Shown here in pieces: positions 1 to 12,700 of a stretch of DNA of 64,000 nt; the first letter of the stretch is position 1, and the number at the start of each line of letters is the position of its first letter. The translations under genes and the position numbers were made by a program. This DNA comes from Cichorium intybus (taxonomy: Eukaryota; Streptophyta; Magnoliopsida; Asterales; Asteraceae): positions 87,599,250 through 87,663,249 of the forward strand of contig CM042015.1 in assembly GCA_023525715.1 (NCBI GenBank), given 5' to 3'. A model generated the notes under the pieces. It had not been told where the DNA came from and did not search any database. It was given only the letters and a program-made list of their open reading frames with translations.

Positions 1-87
1 TCAAACTCTAAATCATGTTTGTGATGTTCAAACAAAGTTTTGTTGCGTTAAAATACCTAAATAATCATAAATGCAACTTAAATCTTA

Positions 88-1089
88 GGGGCGTTTGGAC
101 TATAGCATTTTTTCATGAAATTTAGAATTTACAAATGGATTTGGATTTAGAAGCATTTGCATTTCTAAGAATTTAGAATTAAACCTCTGTTTGGTTAGTA
201 ATCTTTAAAATGAGATAAATCTGTTTTTTTGTAAAATTTTATTGGATCGCTAGACAAAATTACCCTCTCTTTACTTATTCTTTTTTTTTTGGAGTCCTAA
301 ACTCTCAAAAAATAGCAGATCCCTCATCTGCTTCACTTCACTGTCGTCTTTCTTTGTTGCTGCAAATGTCAAAACCACCATCGAATCTCTTAAGCACAAC
401 AAAAACAAGAACACTAAAAATGTTCAAAACACCCATTAAAAATATACATAACCTTTGCTACTATTTGATCCATGTAGTTGACGGCAACCAAATTTCACTC
501 TCATCTTTATCCTTCAATTGCTTTATCTCGATCTTAAGAACTACTTACTCATCACCAGCCACTAAGATTCACGAAATTCATTAATCTCATCAGTAAACAC
601 CATGAAATCCAACACCGTGATCTCAAAGGACGGTGTCAAAACCCCTAGCCAAGTTCATACACAGATGAGGAGTTGCGATGGACATGGGTAACAATGACAT
701 AGTAGGAAGGGGAAAAAACAAAACATGAAGGGAGGAAGGGCTAGTGCTTACACCTGGGAAGGAATGAAAAGAACGTCTTGGAAGAAAAAAAAGAATCGAG
801 AGATCGTGGCGGCCGGAGTTGACAACCCAACAAACATAAATGAGCTGTTGTTTTTTTATTAAAGAAAGGATGGTAACTTTGTAATTTTGTTTTAATCCTA
901 AAATTGCCAATATATTGGATTTTCAAAAACCTTGCATGTTGGGAGGTTTTAAAAAACCTATGAACGAAGTACTTTTTTTAGTTACCGGAATTTATAAAGT
1001 CTTTAACTTTTGAACCAAACATACGATTTGGTATAATTAATAATCTGAATCATTTTAAATCCCATCCAAACTGTCAAAACAAACGCCCC
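88..1089. mobile_element. PIF/Harbinger (Tourist-like) non-autonomous element
   Basis: The element starts GGGGCGTTTGG and ends CAAACGCCCC, so its ends are inverted repeats of about 10 bp. It is flanked by TTA at 85-87 and TTA at 1090-1092. A 3-bp TWA target duplication with a G-rich GGGCGTTTGG-type end is characteristic of PIF/Harbinger and Tourist MITEs. The 1002-bp interior is AT-rich and has no transposase reading frame. Short open frames inside it, including one at 354-584, look like chance. Confidence 0.8.
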
Positions 1090-1092
1090 TTA

Positions 1093-1741
1093 GTGTTTTG
1101 CTGTTTTGAAATGGATTTAAACTTGTTGGTATGTTAATAAATCAATTACAGTCATTAAAGTTGGATGTATTAAATTTAGAAGTGGTTTGGAAATGTGTAT
1201 GCGGTTAGGAATCAAACAAATCATGAAATGGTTGTGTGTAGTGCTGACTCATTCGAGTTATCTTATTTTGAGGGTCTAACTCGGTCGGGTAATCCATTGG
1301 TGAATAGTATCATATGTTGCAACTTTTACATATGATATCCAAATCAAGTCTAGTATTCATATATGCTCTTTGATGGTTATGCGAATGATATAAACTGAAT
1401 GAAACCGTAGTTTTACTAATAAAATTTTTAATAATTGAATTAATGAATTAAGAAGGAGGTTATATATTAGATTTTAGACTTCTATATGTGATCACTAGGT
1501 ACCACAATGTGTCTAGAAGTTGAAAGAGGCTTGGGCTATTGTTTGAGGTGAGTAAAATTTCATGGATACATGTCTTCTAAACCTTGTGTTTGAAAAAATA
1601 CTTTCTAAATTGAAGTGATACTTCTTGAATTGTTATATATACCTGCATATTATTTGATGCATCTCATGGAATATTACTTGACAAGATTTTCACTTATAAA
1701 GGCTCATTCCAATGGAAATAGGATTATGCATCCATCATATA
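1093..1741. other. Intergenic DNA, nothing recognised
   Basis: AT-rich sequence with stops in all frames. I see no gene, repeat end or RNA gene here. Confidence 0.5.
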
Positions 1742-2075
1742 TGTTGGAAACCCATAAAAACAACACATTTGCTAGAAAGAACTACATTATAAGATAGGGA
1801 GAGGAATAGAAGGGAGAACTGCACAAAACAAAAGTTTCTTTTATTATCCCCATAATAACATTTACTTCTGTGATTACAGACATTTATAAATAGTTATTTT
1901 GTAACTGTCAATTGACAGTTACAAGGACTCATAAACAATGCAATGGTTTAAACATTACTCATTCAAACCAACACAACGGTTCAACCTGTAAGGTTTTAAA
2001 CTAAATAACATAATACATATTAAATAACCTATTAAAATTACCACTAACCTTTAGTCTAGATTGCATTTCTAACCA
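1742..2075 (-). repeat. Solo LTR, Ty1/copia-like
   Basis: The 334-bp block runs from TGTTGGAAACC to TTTCTAACCA, so it has TG...CA ends and near-symmetrical termini. Read on the minus strand it carries a TATA-like CTATTTATAAAT followed by an AATAAAA-type signal and a pyrimidine-rich end, the usual layout of a short copia LTR. No internal domain is next to it, so it is called a solo LTR. The flanks share CATATA (1736-1741 and 2074-2079), but this overlaps the LTR end by two bases, so the target duplication is not clean. Confidence 0.5.
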
Positions 2076-3958
2076 TATATTAGACTTGTTTGTAGCTAGG
2101 GCACCTTTGGGATTATTTTCCCTTATTGTTGTATGTGTTTTTCAAGCTATGGTAGCTTGGGGATGGACCTTGCAAATCTATTCCATGGAATCGTGAGGTG
2201 ATGGACGCATGTTTCCTAAATATTGACCATATGGGTCTTGTAGGTTTTAATGGTTTTTGAGTGAGATGCTACTAGCTTGTTAAAACCGAAAGCAACGGGT
2301 TTTGAGTGTGATGATATTACCCGAGTTGGGCCAACGACCATCTACACTTGGAATGAAAATGTCATATGAGAGTGTTGAGAACATGAGAATTAGGTTAAAT
2401 GCATGTGCATTTCATATCATATGACATTGCATAATGACATCATTTAATCCATGTCAACTAATCACTTTTTGGAAAATATTATAAAAAATGTTTTGGGAAA
2501 CTTACTTAGTGGGATTATCATAATTAATTATCCAATCTTACTTTACGGTCAACGTTCTTAGATTTACGACACCCTTATCCAACTTAAATACTTTTACATG
2601 TATCCGGAGATAGTGACTTGGATATTAGGAAATATTGTGGATTTTAAAAGGTAACGAGTAACGACATGTGTGGTTCATTGACTTATGTTTTGTACCCTTT
2701 GATTTTGAAACTACTATTTTTGGTTAAAAATTAGGGCTGAGGCCTAATTCCACAAAATTGAAATTTTGAAAACAATTTCGTACATTTCTTATTTTATCAA
2801 AGAAACGGGAATTAATGGGTGTTAAATATATACACATGCTCCCTATCACAACTAGTACATGCAGCCTTTATAATTCACAATAGGTGATGTGTACCTTGAA
2901 TATTTACCCGATGTTCCCATGACTTCACGTGCCCCTTCCATCCAAATATCGATCTTTTTGTTGGCCATCGTATGTAACCTCAGAGAAATACTAGGTATAT
3001 TCCATCACCAGTATCTACATTGGAAACTATGCAAAAAAACCTTTAAGTGGACCACCGATGTTATCAACTTTCACCCATGATATTCGGTCCTTAAATCACC
3101 CTGGTTTGACAGATTGACTATTAGGTAACACGTGTGTTGTGATACTCGATTTACCAGGTAGACCACAATTAATGAGAGTGCAACTTGCGACATTTTAGCC
3201 TAGGTATGTAATTATATATCCTCACTTCACATACACCCGTCCCCACATCGATCACTATCACTTTACCGGAGAAGAAACAAATCACAACGACACACCCAGA
3301 AGGGGCAGCGGACTTAATTACGTTTGCCACCGGGAAATAAATCAACGCAGTAACCTGTGCTTGACGTCAGTCGTACCCTCTCTAGCTACCCTCCTTCATC
3401 ATTGTCGTGACCCTACGATATCATGGCCTTATTCTTCGTTATTCATCGGAGGATAAACTCACCGGAGACATTTGTCTATCCCTCTCTCCCATCCCTCTCG
3501 TGTTTCTTGTGTGGGAACCAGTAAGAACTTAATTATGCATTATATATTATACCAAACAAAAACAAAAAGTATCCGCATTTCATGCAAGGAAGTTGGACTT
3601 GAGGATTTGTTTCAAATTCTAATTTCCATAATTATACTTTAGCCCCTCCATCTTTATTTTATTTTGCCACTCACACCCTAAACTTAAAATTGAATTAAAT
3701 ATAACATTTATCTTCTATTTTTTAAGAGTAAATTACAGTTTTGGTCCCAGTGGTTTGCACAAATTTTCACTTTTAGTCCAAGTTTTAATTTTTCTTAGTT
3801 TTGGTCCCTGTGGTTGGCATTTTATTGCACTATTAGACTCTGGTTGTAAAAAGACCAGTTTACCTTTTCTAATTTCTTTTTCATTTTTTAACCTATTATT
3901 CATTCTAATAATTGAAAAAATGCCACCTACCCCCACCCCACTACCCCAGACTCTCTCT
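2076..3958. other. Intergenic DNA, no gene seen
   Basis: No coding potential or element end could be assigned. Around 3727-3825 there is a phrase (TTACAGTTTTGGTCC and a nearby repeat of TTTTGGTCC) of the sort common in dispersed plant repeats, but no partner end was found. Confidence 0.4.
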
Positions 3959-3962
3959 CACT

Positions 3963-4015
3963 CACACACACACACACACACACACTCTCTCTCTCTCTAT
4001 CTCTTTCTCTCTCTC
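3963..4015. repeat. (CA)n-(CT)n compound microsatellite
   Basis: CACACA runs directly into CTCTCT repeats with small interruptions. The open frame over it is simple-sequence coding only. Confidence 0.9.
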
Positions 4016-5515
4016 TTAAACGTTCTCTTAAACATACTCTCTATTTCTTTTCTCTAAGATCTCTGCTCTATTTCTATTCCTTCTTCGCTTTCATTTTTAT
4101 CCTTTTCCGACGAAACACACCTTCATTTCACCCATGTAGTCATGCTCCCCAAATCATCAACTTTTTCCATTTATCGGCAATTCTCTGGTGAGTTGATCCG
4201 GTTTAAGATATAGGATAGAGTTCTATTTCCTGATCATATTCTAGTTTTACTCACCATAATAGGAAATTAGAATGGTATTGGAAACGAAAAGTGATTGGAA
4301 TCTGTTTACGGAAGTAATGATACGACTTATTGTGGTGTTACGGAGGAGGAAAGGGGTGCGGCGGTGTTATCGGCAGATGAATACAACATCTGGTGGCTCG
4401 TATGGTGGCTTGTAGGTGTTGAACGGAAACACTGCAGTGGTGTTTGTAATAGGAATCAATCATCGAATCATTAAGCGCCATTACCCATATATTCTTCGAC
4501 AATTTCGGGATTAGTTGTATTATCCAATTATTGCTATGGAGATTGATAAGTGTAATAGTCTTAGACAATAATATCAAAAGCTTGGTTTTTTGTTGAATTG
4601 TCATCAAGTTAAAGAGGTGATCCAGTTGAATCATCAAGTGAAGGTTCGAGAGGAATGAATTGATGTTTTGGTTAGCATCGAGATGAATGCATAGTTGAAA
4701 GGGTGGTCCATGTCAATTATGATAGTTGATAGCTATAGACAAGTATACATTCTTTGTGTTGTCTCTTTCTCTTTACGGCTTTGGGAAATTACAGATTCAA
4801 GACATTCATCCTCAATTGCTTTATAGTATCAACCAAATTTAGACACTAATTCAACACACGCTAGAATAAAGGACTGTTAACAATAGTGAGCACGACTTCA
4901 TTAAAGTGAATGGGAATTTGAAGAGCTTGGAAATATGATTGATGATGATGTAACTTAATGGGATTTTGTTGGAATTTCCTATTAGTTACACTTCAACCCC
5001 TTTAGGTTTTGTCATTCATGCATCTTAAATTTTTTATTTAATTCGTCTTTCTACTAAATCCCACTTGAGACATCTAACCCCCTTTATTTTAATTAATTAG
5101 CACTTCCACCCCTTTTATGATACATTTTTATATTAAAATGGTCCTAGTTAGAGCATTTTATGATTAACGTGTTAATGGAAGACACGGGTGTTACATGAAG
5201 GGACACGCTATTTACAAATGCTATGGACATCGATAAAAGAATTAAAATTCAATTTTCGTATTTTCGATATTTAATCCTTTACACATTAATTTATCACACA
5301 TATGTTTGTTATAAATTTAATTTTATAAAGGTTAAAATACACATTCAATAATTAATATTATGCTTTATTGATCATACATATAACAATAAGTTCAACTTGC
5401 AGACTACGATTACCAAATATATCTCTATATAATTAGATCATTATGAGACTTTGGATAAATAACTATTGTCTATATGACATATTAAGTCTCATTATTGCCT
5501 TGTGTTTAGGTCTAA
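4016..5515. other. Intergenic DNA, no gene seen
   Basis: AT-rich, stops in all frames. The 99-residue minus-strand frame at 4338-4637 has no recognisable domain and is treated as chance. Confidence 0.4.
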
Positions 5516-6190
5516 CTAGTGGGATGGCTCGCGTGTTGCGACGGATTTATTAAAATCTATATTTTACATGTTTTGTTAAGGACTTTTGCATAATGTCCAT
5601 TTCTGTAATTTTTGTGAAACAAAATAAACATGTCTATAGATTCGTTATTAGGCTGACTATTTCTGTAAATTTATGAGACACATGGACCATTTCTGTTATT
5701 TTGCTAATAGAGATTTACCATATCTATAATTCTGTAGAAAAAGACCACTTATAGAATTTTTCAATTAGACGGAGACTTTTTTGTAATTCTCTTAAACACG
5801 GGAACAATTTTGGTAATCTTTTTGAAACAGAAGGACGAAGGACAATTGCTGCAAATTTGCTATTATATATTTTTTCTATTAGATTTTGACCATATGTATA
5901 ATTCTATAAAAAGGACCACTTATAGAAAATTTCAATTAGGTAGACACTTTTTGTAATTCTTCATAGAAACAATTTTGCTAATTTTTTTGAAATGGAAGGA
6001 CAATTGCTGTAAATTTGTTATTAGATAGGTACCATTTTTGTAACTTTATAAACCACATAAACCATTTTATAAAGTTGTAATTAAGCAATGACCATTATTA
6101 TAATTTTACAAAATACATGGACCATTTGTAGAATTTTCTATAGATTGGAGACCATTTTTGTAAATTGAAAATCTAGAAAAAGACAAAGAA
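5516..6190 (-). mobile_element. Possible decayed Helitron, 3' end at 5516
   Basis: On the minus strand a short hairpin (stem TCGC/GCGA, 5-nt loop, 5529-5541) lies about 9 nt before CTAG (5516-5519), which is followed by T. A small hairpin, CTRR and insertion before T are the known features of Helitron 3' ends. The body to about 6190 is made of diverged repeats of a phrase like GACCATTTNTGTAATTTT, with a repeat of roughly 175 bp (about 5713 and 5888). The 5' end (TC after A) was not located, so the upper limit is a guess. Confidence 0.3.
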
Positions 6191-6578
6191 TGCACACTTT
6201 AAAATTTCCTAGAAATTAGTATGTACTTATATAACTAGTGTAATCGCTTAATATTCTAATATGAAACTTGTGAACTTTTTCTTAACAAGGCCAAAAGTGT
6301 ATGTTTGGGTGGCAAATAGTTAAGTTTGACCATGTCCAAATTGTATATACAAATTTTTACAACTATTAGATGACAATATCTAAATTTAGGGTGTTGATAA
6401 TATTTGTATAATCTTCATTTTATAAAATTATATGTGCTATGAATGTAGTCCATGCATACAAAAATATTTGTCAACATGATTTGTCTAAACTGATTTTAAA
6501 TAATTGTAGTTTTTGTTAGAAAACATTTTTAAATTGAAAAAAAATCTAAACTCAATTTTAGAAATTTATCAAGTTTTT

Positions 6579-8105
6579 TGTAAGACCCGAATCCCGAAAG
6601 GTTTAAGTTCAACGCGAAAAAGGAAACAAAATATGAGATTTTTGGAAATTCTGACAATAGCGTCGCTAATGTTAACATTAGAGTCGCTAATGTTCGTAGG
6701 GTCTGGAAGTGGGTTTACACGATCATTATTAGCGACGCTAACCTTAGGGTTAGCTGCGCTAATGTCTAATTTTGAGTCAAAACCCTAGATTTTCATGCTT
6801 GGCCCACATATAAGGGTAGGGAACCCTAGGGCAGCTGCCATTTGAGTCCTTTCAGCCCCCAAGTCGTCCATTTCTCTCTCTAAATCATCTTGGTTGGGTT
6901 TTTGGCATTTTTGGTGTGTTTGGATGGATCTTTGAAGCCTTGTTGATGCTAGAAGGAAGGTGGTGATGCTACAAGTTGTTTTTCTTGAGTGAAGCTTCAA
7001 AGATATGCATTTTCTGGACCATTGTGAGTCAAGTTCTCACCTTTATGCATTTTTATGGTTTTTCTTATGATTTAAGCATGTTCTTATGGATTGATTTAGT
7101 GTAATGGTCCCTTTTGATGTTTATACATGTTTGTAAAGGATAAATTCAGGAACTTTATGCCTTAAAGCCATGATTTAGAACTTTTGGGATGGGTTAGAGA
7201 GTAAACCAAACTCTCTTTGGTGATTTTGATTAGTTTGGACCATTTTAGACTTATATCTTGTTCTTAAATTGGTGTGATGGTGTTAGAATGTTAAAGTTAG
7301 GATTTTTATGGACTTATGTACTGTTTGGAAGGTCCCTGGAAGGATTAAGACCTTGGCCGAATGGATTAAGAACTTAATGGACTTTTGGATCTGTTCATAG
7401 TTAGCGACGCTAACTTGGGGAGTTAGCGGCGCTAACTGTGCTGTTGACTTTGACCTTTGACCAGTTTGACTTTTGGTCAAACTTAGGGTGTTGTTTGGTT
7501 TGCGGATCAGGTGAGTCTTATCACTATGCTATGGGTGATGTTACATGCAAAGGTAGCTTCATTACTTTGTGTAATAATGTGTTGGATGTGCCTTACGTGT
7601 TTACCGACAAGATCGGGGCAAGCCCGTGAGTCAAAGAATAAGTTGATAACCGGACGGATCGGGGCAACCTCGAGAGTCCAAATAATGAGTTGATTCGGTG
7701 ACGGACGAAACGGGGTAAACTCGTGAGTTCTTAGCCGAGGCGGATCGGGGCAAGCCTAAGAGCCAGGTTGTTCGGGGCAAGCTCGGAGACCTTTTGTGAT
7801 TGTGTGTTATGTGATGAATCGTGTGGTATCTTGGGGAACTCACTAAGATTTGTGCTTACTCTTTCACCCTAACTGTTTTTTAGATATTTACTGGCTTGAG
7901 CTTGGAGCACGACGTGAGTATACCGCATCTGAGGTTTTGATAATTAAGCCTTTTGCTGGATAATGTTTGTAAATGTTTTTGATAAATACGATTTCTAATG
8001 TTTGAATAACAAGTTTTAATTTGGATGATTTTATTTGGTAACCCATTTTATGTAATTGAACTGTTTTTAAACGAAAAATTTTATTACTGAATTTGGGACG
8101 TTACA
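6579..8105. repeat. Solo LTR (Ty3/gypsy-type) with 5-bp TSD
   Basis: The block starts TGTAAGACCCG and ends GGGACGTTACA, giving TG...CA and an extended inverted terminus (TGTAA). TTTTT flanks it at 6574-6578 and 8106-8110. No internal retrotransposon domain is present, so it is the product of recombination between two LTRs or a non-autonomous element. It contains several copies of a GCGACGCTAA-like motif (near 6660, 6730 and 7400) and a GGATCGGGGCAA-like phrase repeated at 7612-7790. A related motif occurs in the LTR at 24413. The TSD is low-complexity, which lowers its weight. Confidence 0.7.
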
Positions 8106-8110
8106 TTTTT

Positions 8111-9220
8111 TACCAAATAAACTATTTATTTTGAAAACTTAGTTTCAATGTTTTTAATTTTGTTTTACAAACATTCGTCACAATAGAAGTATTCACTAAA
8201 CAACAAGCGCAAAATAAAAAACATACGTTGCCTGAGCCCCAATTGTATAATTACTTCATGAGTCACCATAAACTAATCTGGTCAAACCTAGAGACAAAAA
8301 AATTATATTTATTTGACCCTAAAAGGATTGGATAAAGTTTATTGTTTTCGGAAAATTATTGTCAAAATTCGACGCTACCGTTTATTGTTGCCTGCTACTA
8401 GCTGCCGTTTGGGCACCACCCATGGCCACCCAGACCACTAGCCCCTACTACAAGCGATATGGTAGTTCTGTTGGACTGAATAGAGGGAGAGTCAAGGTAG
8501 TCTGTGGGCCTCACTATGGGCTTGGTTTGGTTGGCCACCTTTATTAGGTTGTTACTGCCTCGTGGGTTGTCTTAGCTAAGTAGATGTGGTTGTTGCCTTC
8601 AGATGGGCCTAACAGCTTGGGCCTGTAACGTTGCCAAGTTTGTTGGATAGAGGCACTATATTGTCAGCCCATGTAGTTGCCAGGTCCAATTCTTATAGGG
8701 GTTTCGTGTTTTTCATTTTTCTAGTTTTCAGCAATTTTTCAATTGCATTAAAAAATAAAATTTCAATGAAAATAAATCTGTCTATAACAACGTAGGCACA
8801 AATAGGCCAACCATTTAATACAATTGAAACAAAAAACAACAAAAAATAGTCCAAATTGACAAGAACAACACATGAATAAGACCAGCATATGCAACAAACT
8901 TAGTAGTTTTGTTATCAAATCATTCATGTGAAATAAAATAGTAATAATACTTTACTAGAAAGTATAATTATATAAATCATTAAAATGTTAATAAGAGCAA
9001 AAGGATCAATTTAAACTTATTTTGACTATTACCAATAACATGAATAACATGATCAAGAACAATAAATAATTTAAATAAAAGTGACCATATTGCATAAAAG
9101 TGGCTTTTATACTACCATTTGAGATTTGATGATTCCAAAAACGATTCATGAATTTGTGCAACAGAGAAAATTACAACTTGAAAATTTTCTCCTTAGAGTC
9201 AAATACAATTAGAACTATTA
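8111..9220. other. Intergenic DNA, no gene seen
   Basis: AT-rich, no recognised ORF. A GC-richer patch at 8350-8700 carries a 62-residue open frame without recognisable domains. Confidence 0.4.
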
Positions 9221-10775
9221 ATAATAAACATAAACAATAATAGAATGTTATATTCCATTATAACTCCTTGGCAAATTACTTGGTCCAACAAGTGTGGTTC
9301 TAAGATGAACAAGCTTGATAGTTTTTTGGTTTCAAAAGGGATTATTGATGCTTTCCCTCACATCACGAGCTTCGTTAATTTAAGAGAAAAAGTGATCGGA
9401 TCACCCCTGGTTTATCCTAAAGGAATTGTACTATGGTCCAATTTGTTTTATGTTTTGTCACTTGTGGTTTCTTATATATGACTTGAGGAGGTGGTTTGAT
9501 CTAATTGGGGCCAACGTGTGATCGTTTGAATTCATACAGTTAATGTCAAACGTGTAACCGTTTTGAATTCATACAATTAATTTCAAGAAAAAGCTTAAAC
9601 TTTTTAAAACCAACTTAAGGTCTTGGTATGTGAAAAGAAAGAATATTAAAGAGTAAAGTGCTTTGAAAGAATATTTAATATAGTGATCAACATGTGGATA
9701 AAAGTATAAACTCCACGACCGATTTTGATATTAGAATTAATTTCTTAAAAGAACTGAGTGATTTGGAACGCATCGAGAATTTGGATTCAACACAAAAGGA
9801 TAAAGTTAATTGAGAGACTGAAAAAGACAACCAAAAACCAAATATTTTCATGGAGGCATTAATCGAGAGAGAAGACAAACTGCTATTTATGGTATCATGG
9901 TTGATGAAAAATGGGTTTTGATTCCGCACACATGAAGAAAATGTACTTCAACATTACTACACTTCGATTTTTGGGCTTTCTTTGAATATTTGATTTTCTC
10001 AAGATACTAATTGGTTGAGAAAACTTTCTAACTACCAATTTTCTTTTATAAAATCCTCTTTCATGCAAAAAGAGATAAATAAGGTTATGCAGAATTGTGC
10101 GGTGCATAAAGTGTTGGGACCAGATGGTTTAAATATTTCATTTTTCAAGAGGTTTTGGGATGTAGTTGAGAAAAATGTTTTGAGCTTGGTCTTGCAAATC
10201 CAAAATACTAGCTCCATTCCAATAGGATGCAGTTTATTGTACATTGCGTTGATTTCTAAAGTTCAAGACCCAATGCTTATTAAAGATTATAGACTTATTA
10301 GTCTAATCGGGTGCCAATATAATATTATTGGTAAAAGTTTAGATAGTTTTATGAGGTGATAAAAGATGTTGTGAGTAATGAGTAATCTACTTTACTAATG
10401 TTTGTCCGATTTTTCATGGTCCTTTAATGCTCAATGAAATTTTCGGGTAGTAAAATGATATATAAAAATCTTATGGTTTTCAAAGTTGATTCTGAAAAAG
10501 CTTATGATACATTGTCTTAGGAGTATTTAAATGAAGTTCTTGAGAAGATGGGGTTTGGTTGGAAATGGTGATGATGGATAAAGATGACCCTTAAGTCTTC
10601 CATGACATCTACATTGGTCAAGGGTTCCTCGACGAATTAATTCAGGATTAGACAAGGCTTACCACAAGGTGATCCTCTTTCATATCTTATTTTTCATTAT
10701 TGTCGTGGAAGGGTTACATGTCACCCTTCATGAAATAAATTTGAGAAATGTGTTTCTAGGAGTAAGGGTTATTGC

Positions 10776-11487
10776 TAGACCTGGCAAACGTGTCGTGTCG
10801 TGTCAAAACATTAAACGGGTTGAAAGTGCTCGACCCTAACCCAACCCGTTTAATTATCGTATCGTGTCGTGTCAACCCGCTTATTTTCGTGTCGATTTCG
10901 TGTCGAGTTTCGGGTTTGGGGTTTAGACCTTGTAAATATATCATGTCACTTTTCGAGTTTAAACACTAAGTAAGTTGAAAGAGTAGGAATTTAGGAGGCG
11001 AAAAGGAAAACATGAAAAACTAAGAGTGGAAGTTAAGGAGAATATTCACACTAAGTTTAGAGAGCAACGTGAAAAGATTAGGAGTCGGGGAGACAAAATG
11101 ACGAGGTTGTAAAGAGGAGGGAGATGTCGAGTAAGAATGTGGAGTATGAGTGAGAAAGGAAAAACGTGAAAATGAATTCATGAATAGGTGGCAAAGCGAC
11201 TCCCACGTTATAAAACACGTCAACCATAAGTTTTCTTTTAAATATGGTATTGGTTTTTGACGAGTCCAGTTTACATAAGTATTAGAAAAACTTGCATATA
11301 AATAAACGGGTCATTTTCGAGTCATATTCGAGTTGAAAGTTTCAACCCTGACCTTACCCGTTTAATTTTTGTGTCGTGTCGTGTCAACCCGTTTAATTAA
11401 ACGGGTTGAAATCTCTTACCTAAACCCGTTTATTTCGTGTCGAGTTCGTGTCGGGTTGTCGTGTCGTGTCAGCTTTTGCCACCTCTA
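10776..11487. mobile_element. Non-autonomous hAT element nested in the LINE
   Basis: The 712-bp insert begins TAGACCTGGCAAAC and ends TTTTGCCACCTCTA, imperfect inverted ends of the hAT type (TAGRGGTGGCAAA). The same 8 bases GTTATTGC flank it at 10768-10775 and 11488-11495, as expected for hAT. Removing it rejoins the LINE reverse transcriptase reading. Both subterminal regions are rich in GTGTC repeats and the palindromic AAACGGGTTGAA motif, probably transposase-binding arrays (inference). No transposase frame is present. Confidence 0.9.
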
Positions 11488-11799
11488 GTTATTGCTAGTG
11501 ATTTGGATGTTCCCTATTTCTTTTTTGGCAATGATGACTTGCTTCTTTGTGATTGGTCTCTTGAAAATGTGAGAAGTATGGTTCTAATTCTTACGTGTTT
11601 CTTTTTGGCATTTGGGTTGAAAATCAATTTAAAAAAAAATTGTTGGTGTCGGGGTTATTTTCAAGAAGTGGAAGATTATGCTGGAATTTTAGGATGTTCG
11701 GCTATACATTTACTGTTTATTTATCTCGGGTTACCGGTTGGTGAGAACATAAACCATGTAAAAAGTTGGAAGTTTATGATTAAGATATTACTACAAAGT

Positions 11800-11924
11800 T
11801 ATGAATTTATTTCATGACCTTGTTCAAAGTCCATTTTGGAAAGTCTATGAATTTATTTCATGACCTTGTTCAAAGTCCATTTTGGAAAGTCTATGAATTT
11901 ATTTCATGACCTTGTTCAAAGTGC
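11800..11924 (+). repeat. 46-bp tandem repeat, about 2.7 copies
   Basis: Units start at 11800, 11846 and 11892 with TATGAATTTATTTCATGACC and are almost identical. The repeat lies inside the decayed LINE just after the reverse transcriptase palm and is a recent local duplication. Confidence 0.9.
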
Positions 11925-12700
11925 ATGGCATGGTTTTAAAAGCTTTGGAGTCTTTGTGAAATAGGTATATGGGGTTGTTGATCCGTGTGAGAAAAAACTA
12001 GCTTGTGTTAGTTGGAACTGAATAAAAATGAGGAAACATTTTGAGTGTGTATCCGTTTCTCTTCCAACTGTGTGTTCTTTATAAATGAAAGTGACATTTT
12101 TTGCAAGATGTTAATCCCTTTTGGGTGCGGACTATCAAAGCTGTTTATGGTGAAGACGACCACTTTGATCAAAGATTGCCTATCCAGTGTTATAATGTCT
12201 TAGGAAACAGTATTTATAAAATCGTCAATGGCACTTGCTAGTAGAGGGTTGTGATTGGACTCTTTTTACAAGTTAAAAGTAGGAGACAGTCACTAGTCTA
12301 TGTTTTGGGATGTCATTTGGTTGGGAGATGTCCCTCTTAGACAATTTTTCCCCGTGGTTACTCGTTTGGATGACATAAATATTGTGTGCCTTGAGACCAA
12401 ATACATTTAGAGTTATGCCAATGAGATCTAGTTGTAACCAGTATATCACTGCTCGGTTTCAAAGTCTATTTGATCGTAAATAGCGATGTGGTGATGGTTA
12501 GATACTCATCCACATTGTACAATTGAGGGATGGATTTTATGAGCAATGAATAAAAACTTGAATACAGTTAAAAGAAAGTCTTTTGATGTGTTTCTCATTG
12601 CAATTCTTTTGGTTATACATAATTTCCAAAACAATACGATCTTTGGAAGAGTAATCTTAAATAAACACCTACATGTATATGAGTATGTGTGTGTGTGGGT

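Larger units (their letters stand above)
9225..12700 (+). pseudogene. Decayed LINE (L1-type) ORF2
   Basis: Fragments of a non-LTR retrotransposon ORF2 appear in order on the plus strand. At 9245-9420 there is an endonuclease C-terminal piece (TWSNKCGSKMNKLDSFLVSK). At 10015-10359 there is the start of reverse transcriptase, with VLGPDGLNISFFKRFWD and a KDYRLISLIG-type motif. At 10480-10690 there are FKVDSEKAYDT and a GLPQGDPLS-type motif. After a nested insertion the palm continues with DVPYFFFGNDDLLL (11506 onward) and YLGLPVGENI. From 12060 to 12660 there are remnants of the zf-RVT-like tail. Stops and frameshifts are frequent, so the copy is dead. It is split by the hAT element at 10776-11487. 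Limits are approximate, and no poly(A) tail or TSD was found. Confidence 0.85.

Noticed and set aside
3733..4057. Overlapping frames near the CA/CT microsatellite
   Set aside because: Both strands are open over low-complexity DNA and neither peptide has recognisable features.
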